Assembly (NCBI RefSeq): GCF_040215105.1
Contig: NZ_CP157875.1
Coordinates: 3,463,501 to 3,527,500 of the forward strand
Length of the DNA stretch: 64,000 bases
DNA from: Aeromonas veronii
GTDB taxonomy: Bacteria; Pseudomonadota; Gammaproteobacteria; Enterobacterales; Aeromonadaceae
Direction: 5' to 3'
Under the pieces are notes generated by a model, which was not told where the DNA came from, did no database searches, and saw only the letters and a list, made by a program, of their open reading frames with translations. The position numbers were made by a program, and so were the translations under genes. This document shows, piece by piece, positions 38,998 through 47,937 of this stretch. Numbering within the stretch: position 1 is the stretch's first letter; each line of letters opens with the position of its first letter.

Positions 38998-40554
38998 TTA
39001 CTTGTTGACCACCAGGTCACCCAGGTAAGGGAAGTTCATCACGTTGACCACCGGCTTGATATCGACGTTCTTCTTGGCACCGTAGGCCAGATCTTCCCAG
39101 TGCAGCGGCACATAGGCGGCGTCGTCGATCAGCATGGCTTCCACCTTCTGCAGGATGGCGGCGCGCTTGGCCGGATCGGTCTCGGTGTTCGCATCCATCA
39201 CCATCTTGTCAGCTTCTGCGTTGGCATAACCGCCGCAGTTGTACTGACCCATGCCGGTCTTGGCATCCTTGGTGAAGGTCAGGAACTCGAAGAAGTTCGC
39301 AGTATCTTCGGTATCCGCGTGCCAGCCGATCAGCTGCATGTCGGAGGCGCACTTGTCAAACTCCGGCCAGTACTGGGCCACCGGCATGGTCTTCAGATCC
39401 ACCTTGATGTTGATCTTGGACAGCATGGCGGAGACAGCCTGGGCGATCTTGACGTCGTTGACGTAGCGGGCGGCCGGGGAGATGAAGCTCACCTTGAAGC
39501 CTTTCTCGTAACCGGCTTCCTTCATCAGCTCCTTGGCCTTGGCCAGATCATACTGGGGCTTGAGCGCCTCGTTGTAGCCGGCATAGCCTTTCGGGCTCAG
39601 CTGGCCGGCCGGGGTGCCGAAGCCTTTGTTGATCTTGTCGACGATACCCACCTGGTTGATGGCGTAGTTGATCGCCTGACGCACGCGCTTGTCTTTCAGC
39701 GCCGGGTTGGTGTTCTGGTTCAGCTCGATGATGATGGCGCGGGTACCGGACAGGGTCACCAGCTGGGAATCCTTGCCGTTCTTCACACGCTCCAGATCGT
39801 TCGGGGCAACCGGGTAGATCATGTCAACGTCACCACCCAGCAGGGCGGCTACGCGGGTCGCGTCTTCCTTGATCGGCACCACGGTCAGGTTCTGGACGTT
39901 GCCCTTGGAGGCCTTGTCCCAGTAGTTGGCGTTGCGCACGTATTCCAGCTTCACGCCCTGCTCACGGAACTTGACGCTGAACGGGCCGGTACCGGAGACG
40001 TGGGTGGAGGCGTAGGAGTCGCCGTTCTTGACGATCTCGGCCTTGTCTTTGCCGGCTTCATCCTTGCCGGTGTAGAACTTGGAGTCCATCGGGAAGATGT
40101 AGGTGACGGTCTGCAGCACCAGCGGGAACGGCTTGGCGGTGATGAGATCCACGGTGAAATCATCCACCTTCTTCACTTCGGCGATGGGGTCGAAGATGGC
40201 CTTGAAGTCCGGGGAGGCCTTCAGACGGTTGACGGTCCACACCACGTCATCGGCGGTGAAGTCGTTGCCGGAGTGGAACTTGACGCCCTTGCGCAGGTGG
40301 AAACGTACGGTCTTGTCGTCGATACGCTCATACTTTTCGGCCAGACGCGGCTCGAATTGCAGATCCTGGGTGTAACGCATCAGGGGATCGAACACCAGGT
40401 GAGACATCTCCAGGGTCTGACCGGAGAGCTGCTCCTGCGGATCCAGCGAGGTGGCGTCGGAGGCGACGGCTACCTTGATGTCAGCGGCAGAGACGTTGAA
40501 CGCGAGGCCAGCGGCGAACAGCGCCATGGCGATCTTGGATAATCCTTTCTTCAT
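38998..40554 (-). CDS. peptide-type ABC importer substrate-binding protein (family 5)
   Basis: This is a periplasmic solute-binding protein of the DppA/OppA family. The start at 40554 (GGAGAAAG upstream) gives 518 residues with a signal peptide MKKGLSKIAMALFAAGLAFNVSAA. There is no lipobox cysteine, so it is free in the periplasm. Family segments include SLDPQEQLSGQTLEMSHLVFDPL, VRFHLRKGVKFHSGNDFTADDVVWTVNRL and RQAINYAINQ. It lies between the fused ATPase gene and the two permease genes. Dipeptides or oligopeptides are the likely substrate by family; haem or murein peptides cannot be excluded. Confidence 0.92.
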   Translation of the reverse strand: MKKGLSKIAMALFAAGLAFNVSAADIKVAVASDATSLDPQEQLSGQTLEMSHLVFDPLMRYTQDLQFEPRLAEKYERIDDKTVRFHLRKGVKFHSGNDFTADDVVWTVNRLKASPDFKAIFDPIAEVKKVDDFTVDLITAKPFPLVLQTVTYIFPMDSKFYTGKDEAGKDKAEIVKNGDSYASTHVSGTGPFSVKFREQGVKLEYVRNANYWDKASKGNVQNLTVVPIKEDATRVAALLGGDVDMIYPVAPNDLERVKNGKDSQLVTLSGTRAIIIELNQNTNPALKDKRVRQAINYAINQVGIVDKINKGFGTPAGQLSPKGYAGYNEALKPQYDLAKAKELMKEAGYEKGFKVSFISPAARYVNDVKIAQAVSAMLSKINIKVDLKTMPVAQYWPEFDKCASDMQLIGWHADTEDTANFFEFLTFTKDAKTGMGQYNCGGYANAEADKMVMDANTETDPAKRAAILQKVEAMLIDDAAYVPLHWEDLAYGAKKNVDIKPVVNVMNFPYLGDLVVNK

Positions 40555-40636
40555 GTCTTTCTCCATGCTTTTGGCTTTTTATTGACACTTTTTTTGACAA
40601 ACAGATCGGCGAAGCCTTTTTCCTGACTCGGCTTTC

Positions 40637-42361
40637 CTAGCTTGCGATCTCCAGCCCCTCGCGGGACATTCCCTTAAATTCCGGCATGAGGGAAATCAGC
40701 TTGCGGCTGTACTCATGCTCGGCATTGGTAAAGAGTTTCTCGGTCTCGGCCACTTCCACCAGATGACCGTGACGCATCACCCCGATGCGATCGCACATCT
40801 GGCGGATGACCGGCAAATCGTGACTGATGAACAGCATGGTGAGCCCGAGTTCCTGCTGCAAGTCTTTGAGCAGGTTGAGGATCTGGGCCTGCACCGAGAC
40901 GTCCAGCGCCGAGGTGGGCTCGTCGCAGATGAGGAAGCGCGGGCGGGTCGCCAAGGCACGGGCAATGGAGATGCGCTGACGCTGGCCACCGGAGAACTCG
41001 TGGGGATACTTGACCCCGGCACCGCGGCCCAGCCCCACGTGATCCAGCAGATCGCTGACGATGCCCTCGATCTGGCTCTCGCTGCTCGCCAGCTTATGGA
41101 AGCGGATGGGCTCGGCGATGATGTCACGCACCTTCATGCGCGGGTTCATGGACGAGTAAGGGTTCTGGAACACCATCTGCATCTGGCGGCGCAGCGGACG
41201 ACGGGCATGCTCGCTTTTCAGGGCGGTGAGATCGATGCCCTCGAACACGATGTTGCCGCTATCAGGCGGATAGAGACCGGTGATGGCGCGGGCGATGGTG
41301 GACTTGCCGGAACCGGACTCCCCCACCAGACCGAAGGTCTCGCCCTCGAAGATCTCGAAATTGATGTTGTTGCAGGCGTGCACGAACTGGCGACGGCTCG
41401 GGAAGATGGAGTTCTTGGTGACGAACCTCAGATCCACGTTCTCCACCCGCAGCAGCGCCCCTTCATAGGCGCGCTCATCCTGACTCTGGCCGAGCCAGTG
41501 GGTCTTGAGATCGATGCTGGTATCCGCCGCACCCGCCTCTTCGATGTAGGAGACCAGGGGGAAGCGCACCAGCTTCACATCGGAGCGGGGCACCGCCGAG
41601 ATGAGGCTGCGGGTATAGGGATGGTTCGGGGCCCCCAGTACCTGTTCTGTGGTGCCGAACTCCACCAGATCCCCGCGATACATGACCGCCACCTTGTCAG
41701 TGACGTTGGAGACCACGCCCATGTCGTGGGTCACCAGCATGCAACCCACCTGACGCTCCTTGCACAGGGTGCGGATGAGCTGGAGGATCTGATCCTGAAT
41801 GGAGACGTCCAGCGCCGTGGTCGGCTCATCGGCGATGATGAGCTCGGGATCGCCGGAGAGGGCGATGGCGATGACCACCCGCTGACGCATGCCGCCGGAG
41901 AACTGGTGAGGGTACTGCTTGATGCGTACTTCCGGTTGCGGGATCCCGACCGCAGCCATCAACTCGAGGGCCTTGGCAAGGGCGGCCTCGCGAGAGAGTT
42001 CGGTATTGGCCAGGATGGTTTCAACCAGCTGATGTTCGACGGTGAACAGCGGGTTGAGGGACGTCATGGGATCCTGGAAGATGAAGCCGATGCGAGAGCC
42101 GCGGATGGCTCGCATCTCGTTCTGGCTCTTGCCAGAGATGAGTTCGCCGTTGAGATAGATATCGCCACGGGCGATGCGACCGGGCGGGCTCAACAGATCG
42201 ATGACGGCATTGCCGATGGTGGATTTGCCGGCACCTGACTCACCGACCACTCCGACGACCTCCCCCTTTTCGACAGAAAAAGAGAGATCCTTCACCGCGG
42301 CCAGCACCCCGTAGCGGGAGGGGTACTCGATCCGCAAGTTTTTCACTTCGAGCAAGGACAT
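40637..42361 (-). CDS. ABC importer ATPase, two fused DppD/DppF-type domains
   Basis: From 42361 (AGAGGT upstream) the protein is 574 residues and contains two complete ATP-binding cassettes in one chain. Domain 1 (about 1-270) has Walker A GESGAGKS (40-47), signature FSGGMRQR (154-161) and Walker B LIIADEPTTALD. Domain 2 (about 300-560) has GESGSGKS (347-354), FSGGQRQR and FLICDEPTSALD. Both carry the oligopeptide-ABC C-terminal motif (HPYTRSLISAVP; HEYSRKLISLMP). This is the GsiA/YejF layout. It is the first gene of the importer operon, with a long AT-rich region upstream. Confidence 0.93.
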   Translation of the reverse strand: MSLLEVKNLRIEYPSRYGVLAAVKDLSFSVEKGEVVGVVGESGAGKSTIGNAVIDLLSPPGRIARGDIYLNGELISGKSQNEMRAIRGSRIGFIFQDPMTSLNPLFTVEHQLVETILANTELSREAALAKALELMAAVGIPQPEVRIKQYPHQFSGGMRQRVVIAIALSGDPELIIADEPTTALDVSIQDQILQLIRTLCKERQVGCMLVTHDMGVVSNVTDKVAVMYRGDLVEFGTTEQVLGAPNHPYTRSLISAVPRSDVKLVRFPLVSYIEEAGAADTSIDLKTHWLGQSQDERAYEGALLRVENVDLRFVTKNSIFPSRRQFVHACNNINFEIFEGETFGLVGESGSGKSTIARAITGLYPPDSGNIVFEGIDLTALKSEHARRPLRRQMQMVFQNPYSSMNPRMKVRDIIAEPIRFHKLASSESQIEGIVSDLLDHVGLGRGAGVKYPHEFSGGQRQRISIARALATRPRFLICDEPTSALDVSVQAQILNLLKDLQQELGLTMLFISHDLPVIRQMCDRIGVMRHGHLVEVAETEKLFTNAEHEYSRKLISLMPEFKGMSREGLEIAS

Positions 42362-43006
42362 GTTTACCTCTGCGGGGGACATCCGTCCCAAATAATTCGT
42401 CCGTAAATCAGCGCAGATGCTGGTGGTGCCTTGACAGTTATCTTGAGTGTTCGTGTTGCATGAAAAACGCTCAATCCATGAGGCAGTCAAACCAGCGATC
42501 CGGGCGGGTTTTTTGCATTTTTTTGGAATAACCCGCGAGTAAGTTAGTCGGTTTGCCCGCGGGTGTAAATGATCCCGTTATACAATTTCGCAATACTTTG
42601 CGCAGATAACGCTTTCATCATAGGTATAAAATAGCGACAAACATCACACTACCAGATGTTGTGATGGTAATGCCATAAAATGCATCATTTTAATGTCAAC
42701 AAAATCATAACAACCAATCATATCCACTACGCCACCCAAGTATTCAAGTCTCGAATGAGTAGTGAATATTTATGTGAAATGATTTTTTGGCGGCAGCATA
42801 TATGGATGAAGGAAAAATAAGCAGAGATAAATAGGGAGAAGGCAGCATCTTCCACCGCCCCCGGAAAGGCTCGGCGAAGGGTCAACGAGGGGATTGCATA
42901 CAAAACGACGCAGGCCCGGCAATGGCCGGACCTGCGTCGCTAGCGAGGGGCTCGCCGGTCTACCCCCTCGAGGCGACCTTGAGCTGAGGCATTCACCCCT
43001 TGGCCG
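42362..43006. other. AT-rich intergenic region upstream of the importer operon (645 bp)
   Basis: Bases about 42500-42850 are clearly AT-rich compared with the rest of the window. They hold no convincing gene. A 7-bp inverted repeat CATCACA (42642-42648) / TGTGATG (42660-42666) with an 11-bp spacer and a TATAAAAT tract near 42625-42632 are visible. The leftward importer operon promoter should be here. The last part holds the pgpA terminator. Confidence 0.55.
42905..42939 (-). terminator. terminator after pgpA
   Basis: A 9-bp plus 5-bp stem (CGACGCAGG, one mismatch, CCGGC; loop AATG) is followed on the minus strand by TTTTG. Confidence 0.75.
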
Positions 43007-43492
43007 TCAGTGCACCCAGTACGCCAACAGCTGCATGCAGCACAGGGCGAACAGGCCGGCGATGAGATCGTCCAGCATGATGCCAAGACCGCCGTGGATG
43101 CGGCGATCGAACCAGGAGATGGGCCAGGGCTTGATCACGTCGAACAGCCGAAACAGCACGAAACCGGCCAGTATCCAGGCCCAGCCGGCCGGGGCCGCTA
43201 TCATTGTGACGCCAAAGCCAATCACCTCGTCCCAGACGATGGCGCCGTGATCCGGCATGCCGATGGCGTCGGTGGCTCCCTGACAGAGCCAGATCCCCAC
43301 CAGGAAGCCCACCGCCAGCAGGGCGATGAACCAGGGGGTGGAGAGCCCGCTCACCAGCCAATAGAGCGGGACTGCCACCAGCGTCCCCATGGTGCCCGGT
43401 GCCCAGGGAGAGAGCCCGGCGCCAAAGCCCACCGCCAGCAGATGGCGCGGGTTTCTCAGGTTCAGCCGTTTCAGTTCGGGTTTTATCATCAT
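43007..43492 (-). CDS. pgpA: phosphatidylglycerophosphatase A
   Basis: PgpA dephosphorylates phosphatidylglycerophosphate to phosphatidylglycerol in the inner membrane. The 161 residues carry the family motifs GFGAGLSPWAPGTMGTL (about 22-38), VWDEVIGFGVTM (86-97) and FRLFDVIKPWPI, with about four membrane segments. It lies 52 bp downstream of thiL, the standard nusB-thiL-pgpA order. Tandem ATG codons at 43492 and 43489 make the exact start uncertain by one residue. Confidence 0.95.
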   Translation of the reverse strand: MMIKPELKRLNLRNPRHLLAVGFGAGLSPWAPGTMGTLVAVPLYWLVSGLSTPWFIALLAVGFLVGIWLCQGATDAIGMPDHGAIVWDEVIGFGVTMIAAPAGWAWILAGFVLFRLFDVIKPWPISWFDRRIHGGLGIMLDDLIAGLFALCCMQLLAYWVH

Positions 43493-43544
43493 CCTTGTCG
43501 ATTCCAGTCAGTCGGCGCCAGCTGGCGGCCCCAGTTCCACGCCA

Positions 43545-44504
43545 TCATGCGAAGTGATCCCATCCCTTGAGCTCCAGCGCCACCGGTTGATCGTCCAGCA
43601 GATAGTCGATGCCAGGCTCCCCGGCCAGGATGCGGCCGATGCGGGTAAACTTGACCCCGCAGTTGGCCAGCGCCGTGTCCAGGGCACCGTGATGCTCCTG
43701 GGGCACGGTGAAGCAGAGCTCGTAGTCATCGCCACCCGCCAGCGCCAGTTGCCAGGCCGCCTCGGCAAAGACCGCATCCTGCAACACCGGTGAGAGGGGC
43801 AACAGGTTGAGATCGATCTGGGCCCGCACGCCGGAGGCCTTGAGGATGTGGCCGAGATCCGAGGCCAGGCCGTCGGAGAGATCCAGCGCGCTGTTTGCCA
43901 GCCCGCGCAGGGCCTGACCCGCCAGGATGCGGGGATGGGGATGATCGAGCCTGGGCAGCACGGCCGCCAGCTGGTTCTCGTTCAATACCCGCTTGCCGAG
44001 CAGATGGGAAAGGGCGAGGGCCGCATCCCCCAGGGTGCCGGTCACATAGATGCCGTCCCCCGCCTTGGCGCCGCTGCGCAGCAGGGCGCGGCCGGTGGGC
44101 ACGGATCCCTTCACCGAGACGGTGATAGAGAGGGGCCCGCGGGTCATGTCTCCCCCCACCAGGGCCACGTTGTAGTACTCGGCGAGTTCCAGGAATCCCT
44201 CGGCAAAACCGGCGACCCAGGCCTCGTTGATGGCGGGCAGGGTCAGGGCCATGGAGACCCAGCGCGGCTCGGCGCCCATGGCAGCGAGATCGGACAGGTT
44301 GACCGCCAGCGCCTTGTAGCCGAGATCCACCGGATCCATGTCGGGGAAAAAGTGGACGCCGCTCACCAAGGTATCCGTGCTTACCGCAAGCATGGTATCC
44401 GCAGGCAGGGTCAGCAGGGCGCAATCATCTCCCGGGCCCAGCACCACATCCTTGCGGGCGTGGGGGACCTTGAAGTACTTCTCAATCAGCTCAAATTCAC
44501 CCAT
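43545..44504 (-). CDS. thiL: thiamine-monophosphate kinase
   Basis: ThiL phosphorylates thiamine monophosphate to the active cofactor thiamine diphosphate. The 319 residues begin MGEFELIEKYF and show the PurM-like ATP-binding motifs GPGDDCALL, STDTLVSGVHFFPDMDP, NLSDLAAMGAEP, VGGDMTRGP and DLSDGLASDLGH, ending with AGGDDYELCF. The start codon lies six bases past a terminator-like hairpin and no clear ribosome site is visible, so its translation may be controlled in an unusual way. Confidence 0.96.
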   Translation of the reverse strand: MGEFELIEKYFKVPHARKDVVLGPGDDCALLTLPADTMLAVSTDTLVSGVHFFPDMDPVDLGYKALAVNLSDLAAMGAEPRWVSMALTLPAINEAWVAGFAEGFLELAEYYNVALVGGDMTRGPLSITVSVKGSVPTGRALLRSGAKAGDGIYVTGTLGDAALALSHLLGKRVLNENQLAAVLPRLDHPHPRILAGQALRGLANSALDLSDGLASDLGHILKASGVRAQIDLNLLPLSPVLQDAVFAEAAWQLALAGGDDYELCFTVPQEHHGALDTALANCGVKFTRIGRILAGEPGIDYLLDDQPVALELKGWDHFA

Positions 44505-44509
44505 ACAGT

Positions 44510-44533
44510 AAAAAGCCAGCGGTTAGGCTGGCT
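44510..44533 (-). terminator. terminator-like hairpin immediately upstream of thiL
   Basis: On the minus strand a 7-bp stem AGCCAGC/GCTGGCT with a 6-nt loop is followed by TTTTTA, ending six bases before the thiL ATG. It could terminate or attenuate nusB transcripts before thiL. Confidence 0.65.
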
Positions 44534-44560
44534 CCTCTCTTAAGGCTGATGGACAGCGGA

Positions 44561-44974
44561 TCAACGCTTTGGCAGCGTCTTGATCACCTTGTCCAGAACA
44601 CCGTTGACAAACTTGTGGCTGTCATCGGCGGCGAAGGCTTTGGCCAGCTCGATCGCTTCGTTGATCACCACGCGCGGCGGCACATCATCGCGACGGGTCA
44701 GCTCGTAGGTCGCCAGACGCAGGATCGCCTTGTCCACCATGTCCACTTCTTCCAGCGGACGGGAGAGGAAAGGTGCAAACACCTTGTCCAGCTCGTTGCA
44801 GTGGAGGGCTACCCCGAACAGCAGATCGCGGAAATAGTTCAGGTCCACACCCTTGGTGTCCTGATCGATCTTGAACTGCTCTTCGATGTCGCCCACGTTG
44901 GCCTGGGTCATCTGCCACTGGTAGATGGCCTGGGTGGCGCAATGACGGGCCTTACGGCGCTCGGACGGTTTCAA
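44561..44974 (-). CDS. nusB: transcription antitermination protein NusB (TTG start)
   Basis: NusB with NusE (S10) binds boxA RNA in rRNA antitermination complexes. The protein, 137 residues, begins [26 protein letters not shown]. Its first codon is TTG at 44974 with AAGGA upstream, and no in-frame ATG lies near the N-terminus, so TTG is the start. Family motifs are [31 protein letters not shown] and [28 protein letters not shown]. It follows ribH by 11 bp, as in E. coli. Confidence 0.95.
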   Translation of the reverse strand: MKPSERRKARHCATQAIYQWQMTQANVGDIEEQFKIDQDTKGVDLNYFRDLLFGVALHCNELDKVFAPFLSRPLEEVDMVDKAILRLATYELTRRDDVPPRVVINEAIELAKAFAADDSHKFVNGVLDKVIKTLPKR

Positions 44975-44985
44975 TGTTTTATTCC

Positions 44986-45450
44986 TTAAAGCTGTTTCAG
45001 GACGTTGATCATTTCGAGCGCGCTCAGCGCAGCCTCTGCACCCTTGTTACCCGCCTTGGTACCGGCACGCTCGATGGCTTGTTCGATGTTTTCTGTGGTC
45101 AGCACGCCGAAGGCGACGGGAATGTCATACTCCATCATCACCTGGGCCAGGCCCTTGCCGTTCTCGCTCGCCACCAGTTCGAAGTGGTAGGTGCCGCCAC
45201 GGATGACGGTGCCGAGGGCGACGATGGCGTCATATTGACCACTCTTGGCCAGCTTCTTGGCCGCCAGGGGGATCTCAACGGCACCCGGTACGCGCACCAG
45301 GGTCAGATTGCTCTCCTGGACCTGGCCTTGACGTTTGAGCACGTCCAGCGCGCCATTCACCAGGCTGTCATTGATGAAGCTGTTGAAACGGGCAACGACA
45401 ATAGCAACACGCGCCTCGGGAGCGGCGATATTTCCTTCGATAATCTTCAT
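44986..45450 (-). CDS. ribH: 6,7-dimethyl-8-ribityllumazine synthase
   Basis: RibH condenses the ribitylaminouracil intermediate with 3,4-dihydroxybutanone phosphate, the penultimate step of riboflavin synthesis. The start at 45450 has AGGA upstream and gives 154 residues. Motifs are [58 protein letters not shown] and [27 protein letters not shown], with the catalytic histidine in TYHFE. A terminator separates it from ribBX, so ribH-nusB has its own promoter or depends on read-through. Confidence 0.96.
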   Translation of the reverse strand: MKIIEGNIAAPEARVAIVVARFNSFINDSLVNGALDVLKRQGQVQESNLTLVRVPGAVEIPLAAKKLAKSGQYDAIVALGTVIRGGTYHFELVASENGKGLAQVMMEYDIPVAFGVLTTENIEQAIERAGTKAGNKGAEAALSALEMINVLKQL

Positions 45451-45472
45451 TGGAAATCCTGTCTCTGTGCAA

Positions 45473-45496
45473 TCAATGGGGCCGTCAATGGGGCCG
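45473..45496. repeat. 12-bp tandem repeat in the ribH leader
   Basis: TCAATGGGGCCG occurs twice head to tail, 23 bp upstream of the ribH ATG. The function is unknown. Confidence 0.7.
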
Positions 45497-45537
45497 CGGC
45501 CAAAAGTGCGCACATTCTAGCACAACAGACCCGCGAC

Positions 45538-45565
45538 AAAAAACCATGCCCGCACAAGGCGGGCA
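45538..45565 (-). terminator. terminator between ribBX and ribH
   Basis: A 7-bp stem TGCCCGC/GCGGGCA with a 5-nt loop is followed on the minus strand by TGGTTTTTT. Confidence 0.75.
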
Positions 45566-45677
45566 GGCATTGAAGGTTTTATCCGTTCGCGGCGCTCATC
45601 CGGGGATTCACCGCCCCATCCCGCCCCTTCCGGCTGACGTTCGGCACGGGGCTGGCATCGGCGAATCGCCAACGCGC

Positions 45678-46787
45678 TTATTCGCCGACGTATTCCACCA
45701 CTTCCAGGCCGAAGCCACCGAGGGCGTGATACTTCTTCGGTGAGCTCAGCAGGCGCATCTTGCCGACGCCGAGGGTCTTCAAGATCTGGGAACCCACGCC
45801 GACCCGGCGCGAGGTGCCCTGCCACCTGGCCCCTTCCGGTGCCAGTCCCTTGTCGGCGGCTTCGAACGCCTTGACCCGGGTCAGCAGCTCGTTGCCATCG
45901 GCCTCCGCCCCCAGGATAACCAGCACACCGCCCTCGTCGGCGATGCGGGCCATGGATTTCGCCAGCGGCCAGCTGCGGGCGCTGTGGCGATCGGTCAGCA
46001 GCAGATCGCTCAGCACGTCGTGCAGGTGCACCCGTACCAGGGTCGGCTCATCGGCCTGGATCTCCCCCTTCTTCAGGGCGAAATGGACCTGGTTGTCGAT
46101 GGTGTCGCGGAAGGTGATGAGGTCAAACTCGCCATGTTCGGTGGGCAGCTTGCACTCGGCCACCTTCTCCACCGTGGTCTCGTGCTGGTTGCGATACTCG
46201 ATGAGATCCGCGATGGTGCCGAGCTTGATGCCGTGCTGTTCGGCAAACACTTCCAGATCCGGGCGACGGGCCATGGTGCCGTCTTCGTTGAGGATCTCGA
46301 CGATGACGGAGGCCGCCTCGTAACCGGCAAGACGCGCCAGATCGCAGCCCGCCTCGGTGTGGCCGGCCCGGGTCAGCACGCCGCCATCTTGCGCCATCAG
46401 CGGGAAGATGTGGCCAGGCTGCACCAGATCGGCGGCCTTGGCATCGGGCGCCACTGCCGCCTGCACGGTCACCGCGCGATCGGCGGCGGAGATGCCGGTG
46501 GTCACCCCTTCGGCCGCTTCGATGGTCACGGTGAAGGCGGTGGAGAACTGGGCATTGTTGCGGTCCACCATCAGCGGCAGCGCCAGCTGCTTGCAGCGAT
46601 CCCGGGTCAGGGTCAGGCAGATGAGGCCACGGCCGTAGCGGGCCATGAAGTTGATATCCTCGGGGCGGACACAGGAGGCGGCCATGATGAGGTCCCCTTC
46701 ATTCTCCCTGTCTTCGTCATCCATCAGGATCACCATCTTGCCAGCCTTGATATCGGCAATGATTTCCTGGGTTGTGCTCAGCGCCAT
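45678..46787 (-). CDS. ribBX: 3,4-dihydroxy-2-butanone-4-phosphate synthase with degenerate RibA-like domain (RibBX)
   Basis: The N-terminal domain (about 1-200) is an intact DHBP synthase: acidic loop [10 protein letters not shown] (23-32), [15 protein letters not shown], and [13 protein letters not shown]. It makes the four-carbon unit from ribulose 5-phosphate. The C-terminal domain (about 205-369) aligns with GTP cyclohydrolase II, but the zinc cysteines are gone: where RibA has VRVHSECLTGD...RCDCG, this protein reads [11 protein letters not shown]...RHSARS. The RQEGRGIGL motif is also absent. Cyclohydrolase activity is therefore unlikely, and a separate ribA must exist outside the window. 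This hybrid is a known variant in proteobacteria. GGAG precedes the ATG. Confidence 0.93.
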   Translation of the reverse strand: MALSTTQEIIADIKAGKMVILMDDEDRENEGDLIMAASCVRPEDINFMARYGRGLICLTLTRDRCKQLALPLMVDRNNAQFSTAFTVTIEAAEGVTTGISAADRAVTVQAAVAPDAKAADLVQPGHIFPLMAQDGGVLTRAGHTEAGCDLARLAGYEAASVIVEILNEDGTMARRPDLEVFAEQHGIKLGTIADLIEYRNQHETTVEKVAECKLPTEHGEFDLITFRDTIDNQVHFALKKGEIQADEPTLVRVHLHDVLSDLLLTDRHSARSWPLAKSMARIADEGGVLVILGAEADGNELLTRVKAFEAADKGLAPEGARWQGTSRRVGVGSQILKTLGVGKMRLLSSPKKYHALGGFGLEVVEYVGE

Positions 46788-47076
46788 GGGCTACTCCATC
46801 AACATGCTTCGGGATTGAGCCTGCGGGCTCGATTTGATTCGGGTAATGCTGCTCTAGATGGGGGCACCGGCCCCCGTTTCAACCTGAGCGGGATCACAGA
46901 AAACCGTTTTGACCCATCAATCAGCAAGGTGTGCCGGTGCATGAGCGGCCGGGCTCCCTGCCAAGGCCCTCCAGCCCCACTGAATCGCCGCCATCAAGCA
47001 GCAACTTCAACTGCAAAACAGAGAATCCATAGCAAAGTACAACTGTCATTTTCAACCAGACAGAGACTTGCACTGC

Positions 47077-47730
47077 CTACAAGAAGCCGGATTGGGCCAG
47101 TTTTTCCAGGGTCAGGGTCGAGCCGCTCTGTTCCTGGGCCCTGCCCTGCATCAGCCGCTCCAGATAGCGGGCTATCTGATCCACCTCGAGGTTCACCTTA
47201 TGGCCCGGCTTCCAGTTCGCGATCGTGGTCTCCTGGGCGGTGTGGGGCACTATGGTGAGGCGGAACAGATTGCCCTCTACGGCGTTGACCGTGAGGCTGA
47301 TGCCATCCACCGCGATGGAGCCCTTCTCGGCGATGTAGCGGGCAAGATCGGTCGGTGCCGCAATCCAGTACTCGATGGCGCGGCCGCTGCCGGACTTGCT
47401 CTTCACCTCGCCGATGCCATCCACGTGGCCCGAGACCAGATGGCCGCCGAGGCGGGAGGTCGGCATCAGGGCTTTTTCCAGATTGACCGCATCCCCCACC
47501 TTGGCCTCGGCAAAACCGGTGCGGGACAGGGTTTCCAGCGACACGTCGGCGGTATAGCTCTTGTCGCCGAGGGCCACCACGGTCAGGCAGACACCGTTGG
47601 TGGCGATGGAGTCGCCCAGCTTGACGTCACTGAAGTCCAGGGTCGGGGCATGCACGGTGAGGGCCATGTCCTCCCCCTGACGACGCAGGGCAGCCAGGGT
47701 TCCCATGGCTTCGATAATTCCGGTAAACAT
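47077..47730 (-). CDS. ribE: riboflavin synthase alpha chain
   Basis: This enzyme dismutates two lumazine molecules to riboflavin. The start at 47730 (MFTGIIEAMG, AAGGTGAT upstream) gives 217 residues. The two lumazine-binding repeats are visible: LGDSIATNGVCLTVVAL...LETLSRTG...ALMPTSRLGGHLVSGHVDG, then KGSIAVDGISLTVNAV...IVPHTAQETT. A GTG nine bases earlier overlaps the ribosome site and was rejected. It lies between ribD and ribBX. Confidence 0.96.
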   Translation of the reverse strand: MFTGIIEAMGTLAALRRQGEDMALTVHAPTLDFSDVKLGDSIATNGVCLTVVALGDKSYTADVSLETLSRTGFAEAKVGDAVNLEKALMPTSRLGGHLVSGHVDGIGEVKSKSGSGRAIEYWIAAPTDLARYIAEKGSIAVDGISLTVNAVEGNLFRLTIVPHTAQETTIANWKPGHKVNLEVDQIARYLERLMQGRAQEQSGSTLTLEKLAQSGFL

Positions 47731-47854
47731 GCAGATCACCTTGATGACGGGGCCTGACCCCGTCTCTGAAAATGTGGAAAGTGCGCCTCGCAGGTCTAGG
47801 TGGTCGTGGTGAGGATATAGCCCTCACACGGCCACCCAGCCTTGAAGCGCGTGG

Positions 47855-47919
47855 CTAGGCAATCTTGCCCGTGATGCGGATTGCCTGGTTCAATCGGCCA
47901 CCCGCCGCACCTTTTTGAG
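47855..47919 (-). pseudogene. decayed second copy of the ribD 3' end
   Basis: This 65-bp stretch in the ribD-ribE gap repeats the last part of ribD (47938-47994) with mismatches and small indels. On the minus strand it would encode LKKVRRVAD in one frame, matching LKDVRLVGQD of RibD, and then QAIRITGKIA followed by a stop in another, matching QDIRITAKIA plus stop. It looks like the 3' remnant of an earlier or diverged ribD allele. Confidence 0.7.
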
Positions 47920-47937
47920 CCGGCGCCAGGCGGCTGG

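Noticed and set aside
46788-47076. Possible FMN riboswitch upstream of ribBX
   Set aside because: I looked for the conserved AGGGGCAGGGTGAAATTCCC-type core on the minus strand and did not find it; only a GGGGGC/GCCCCC hairpin is present. The gap between ribE and ribBX shows nothing else recognisable.
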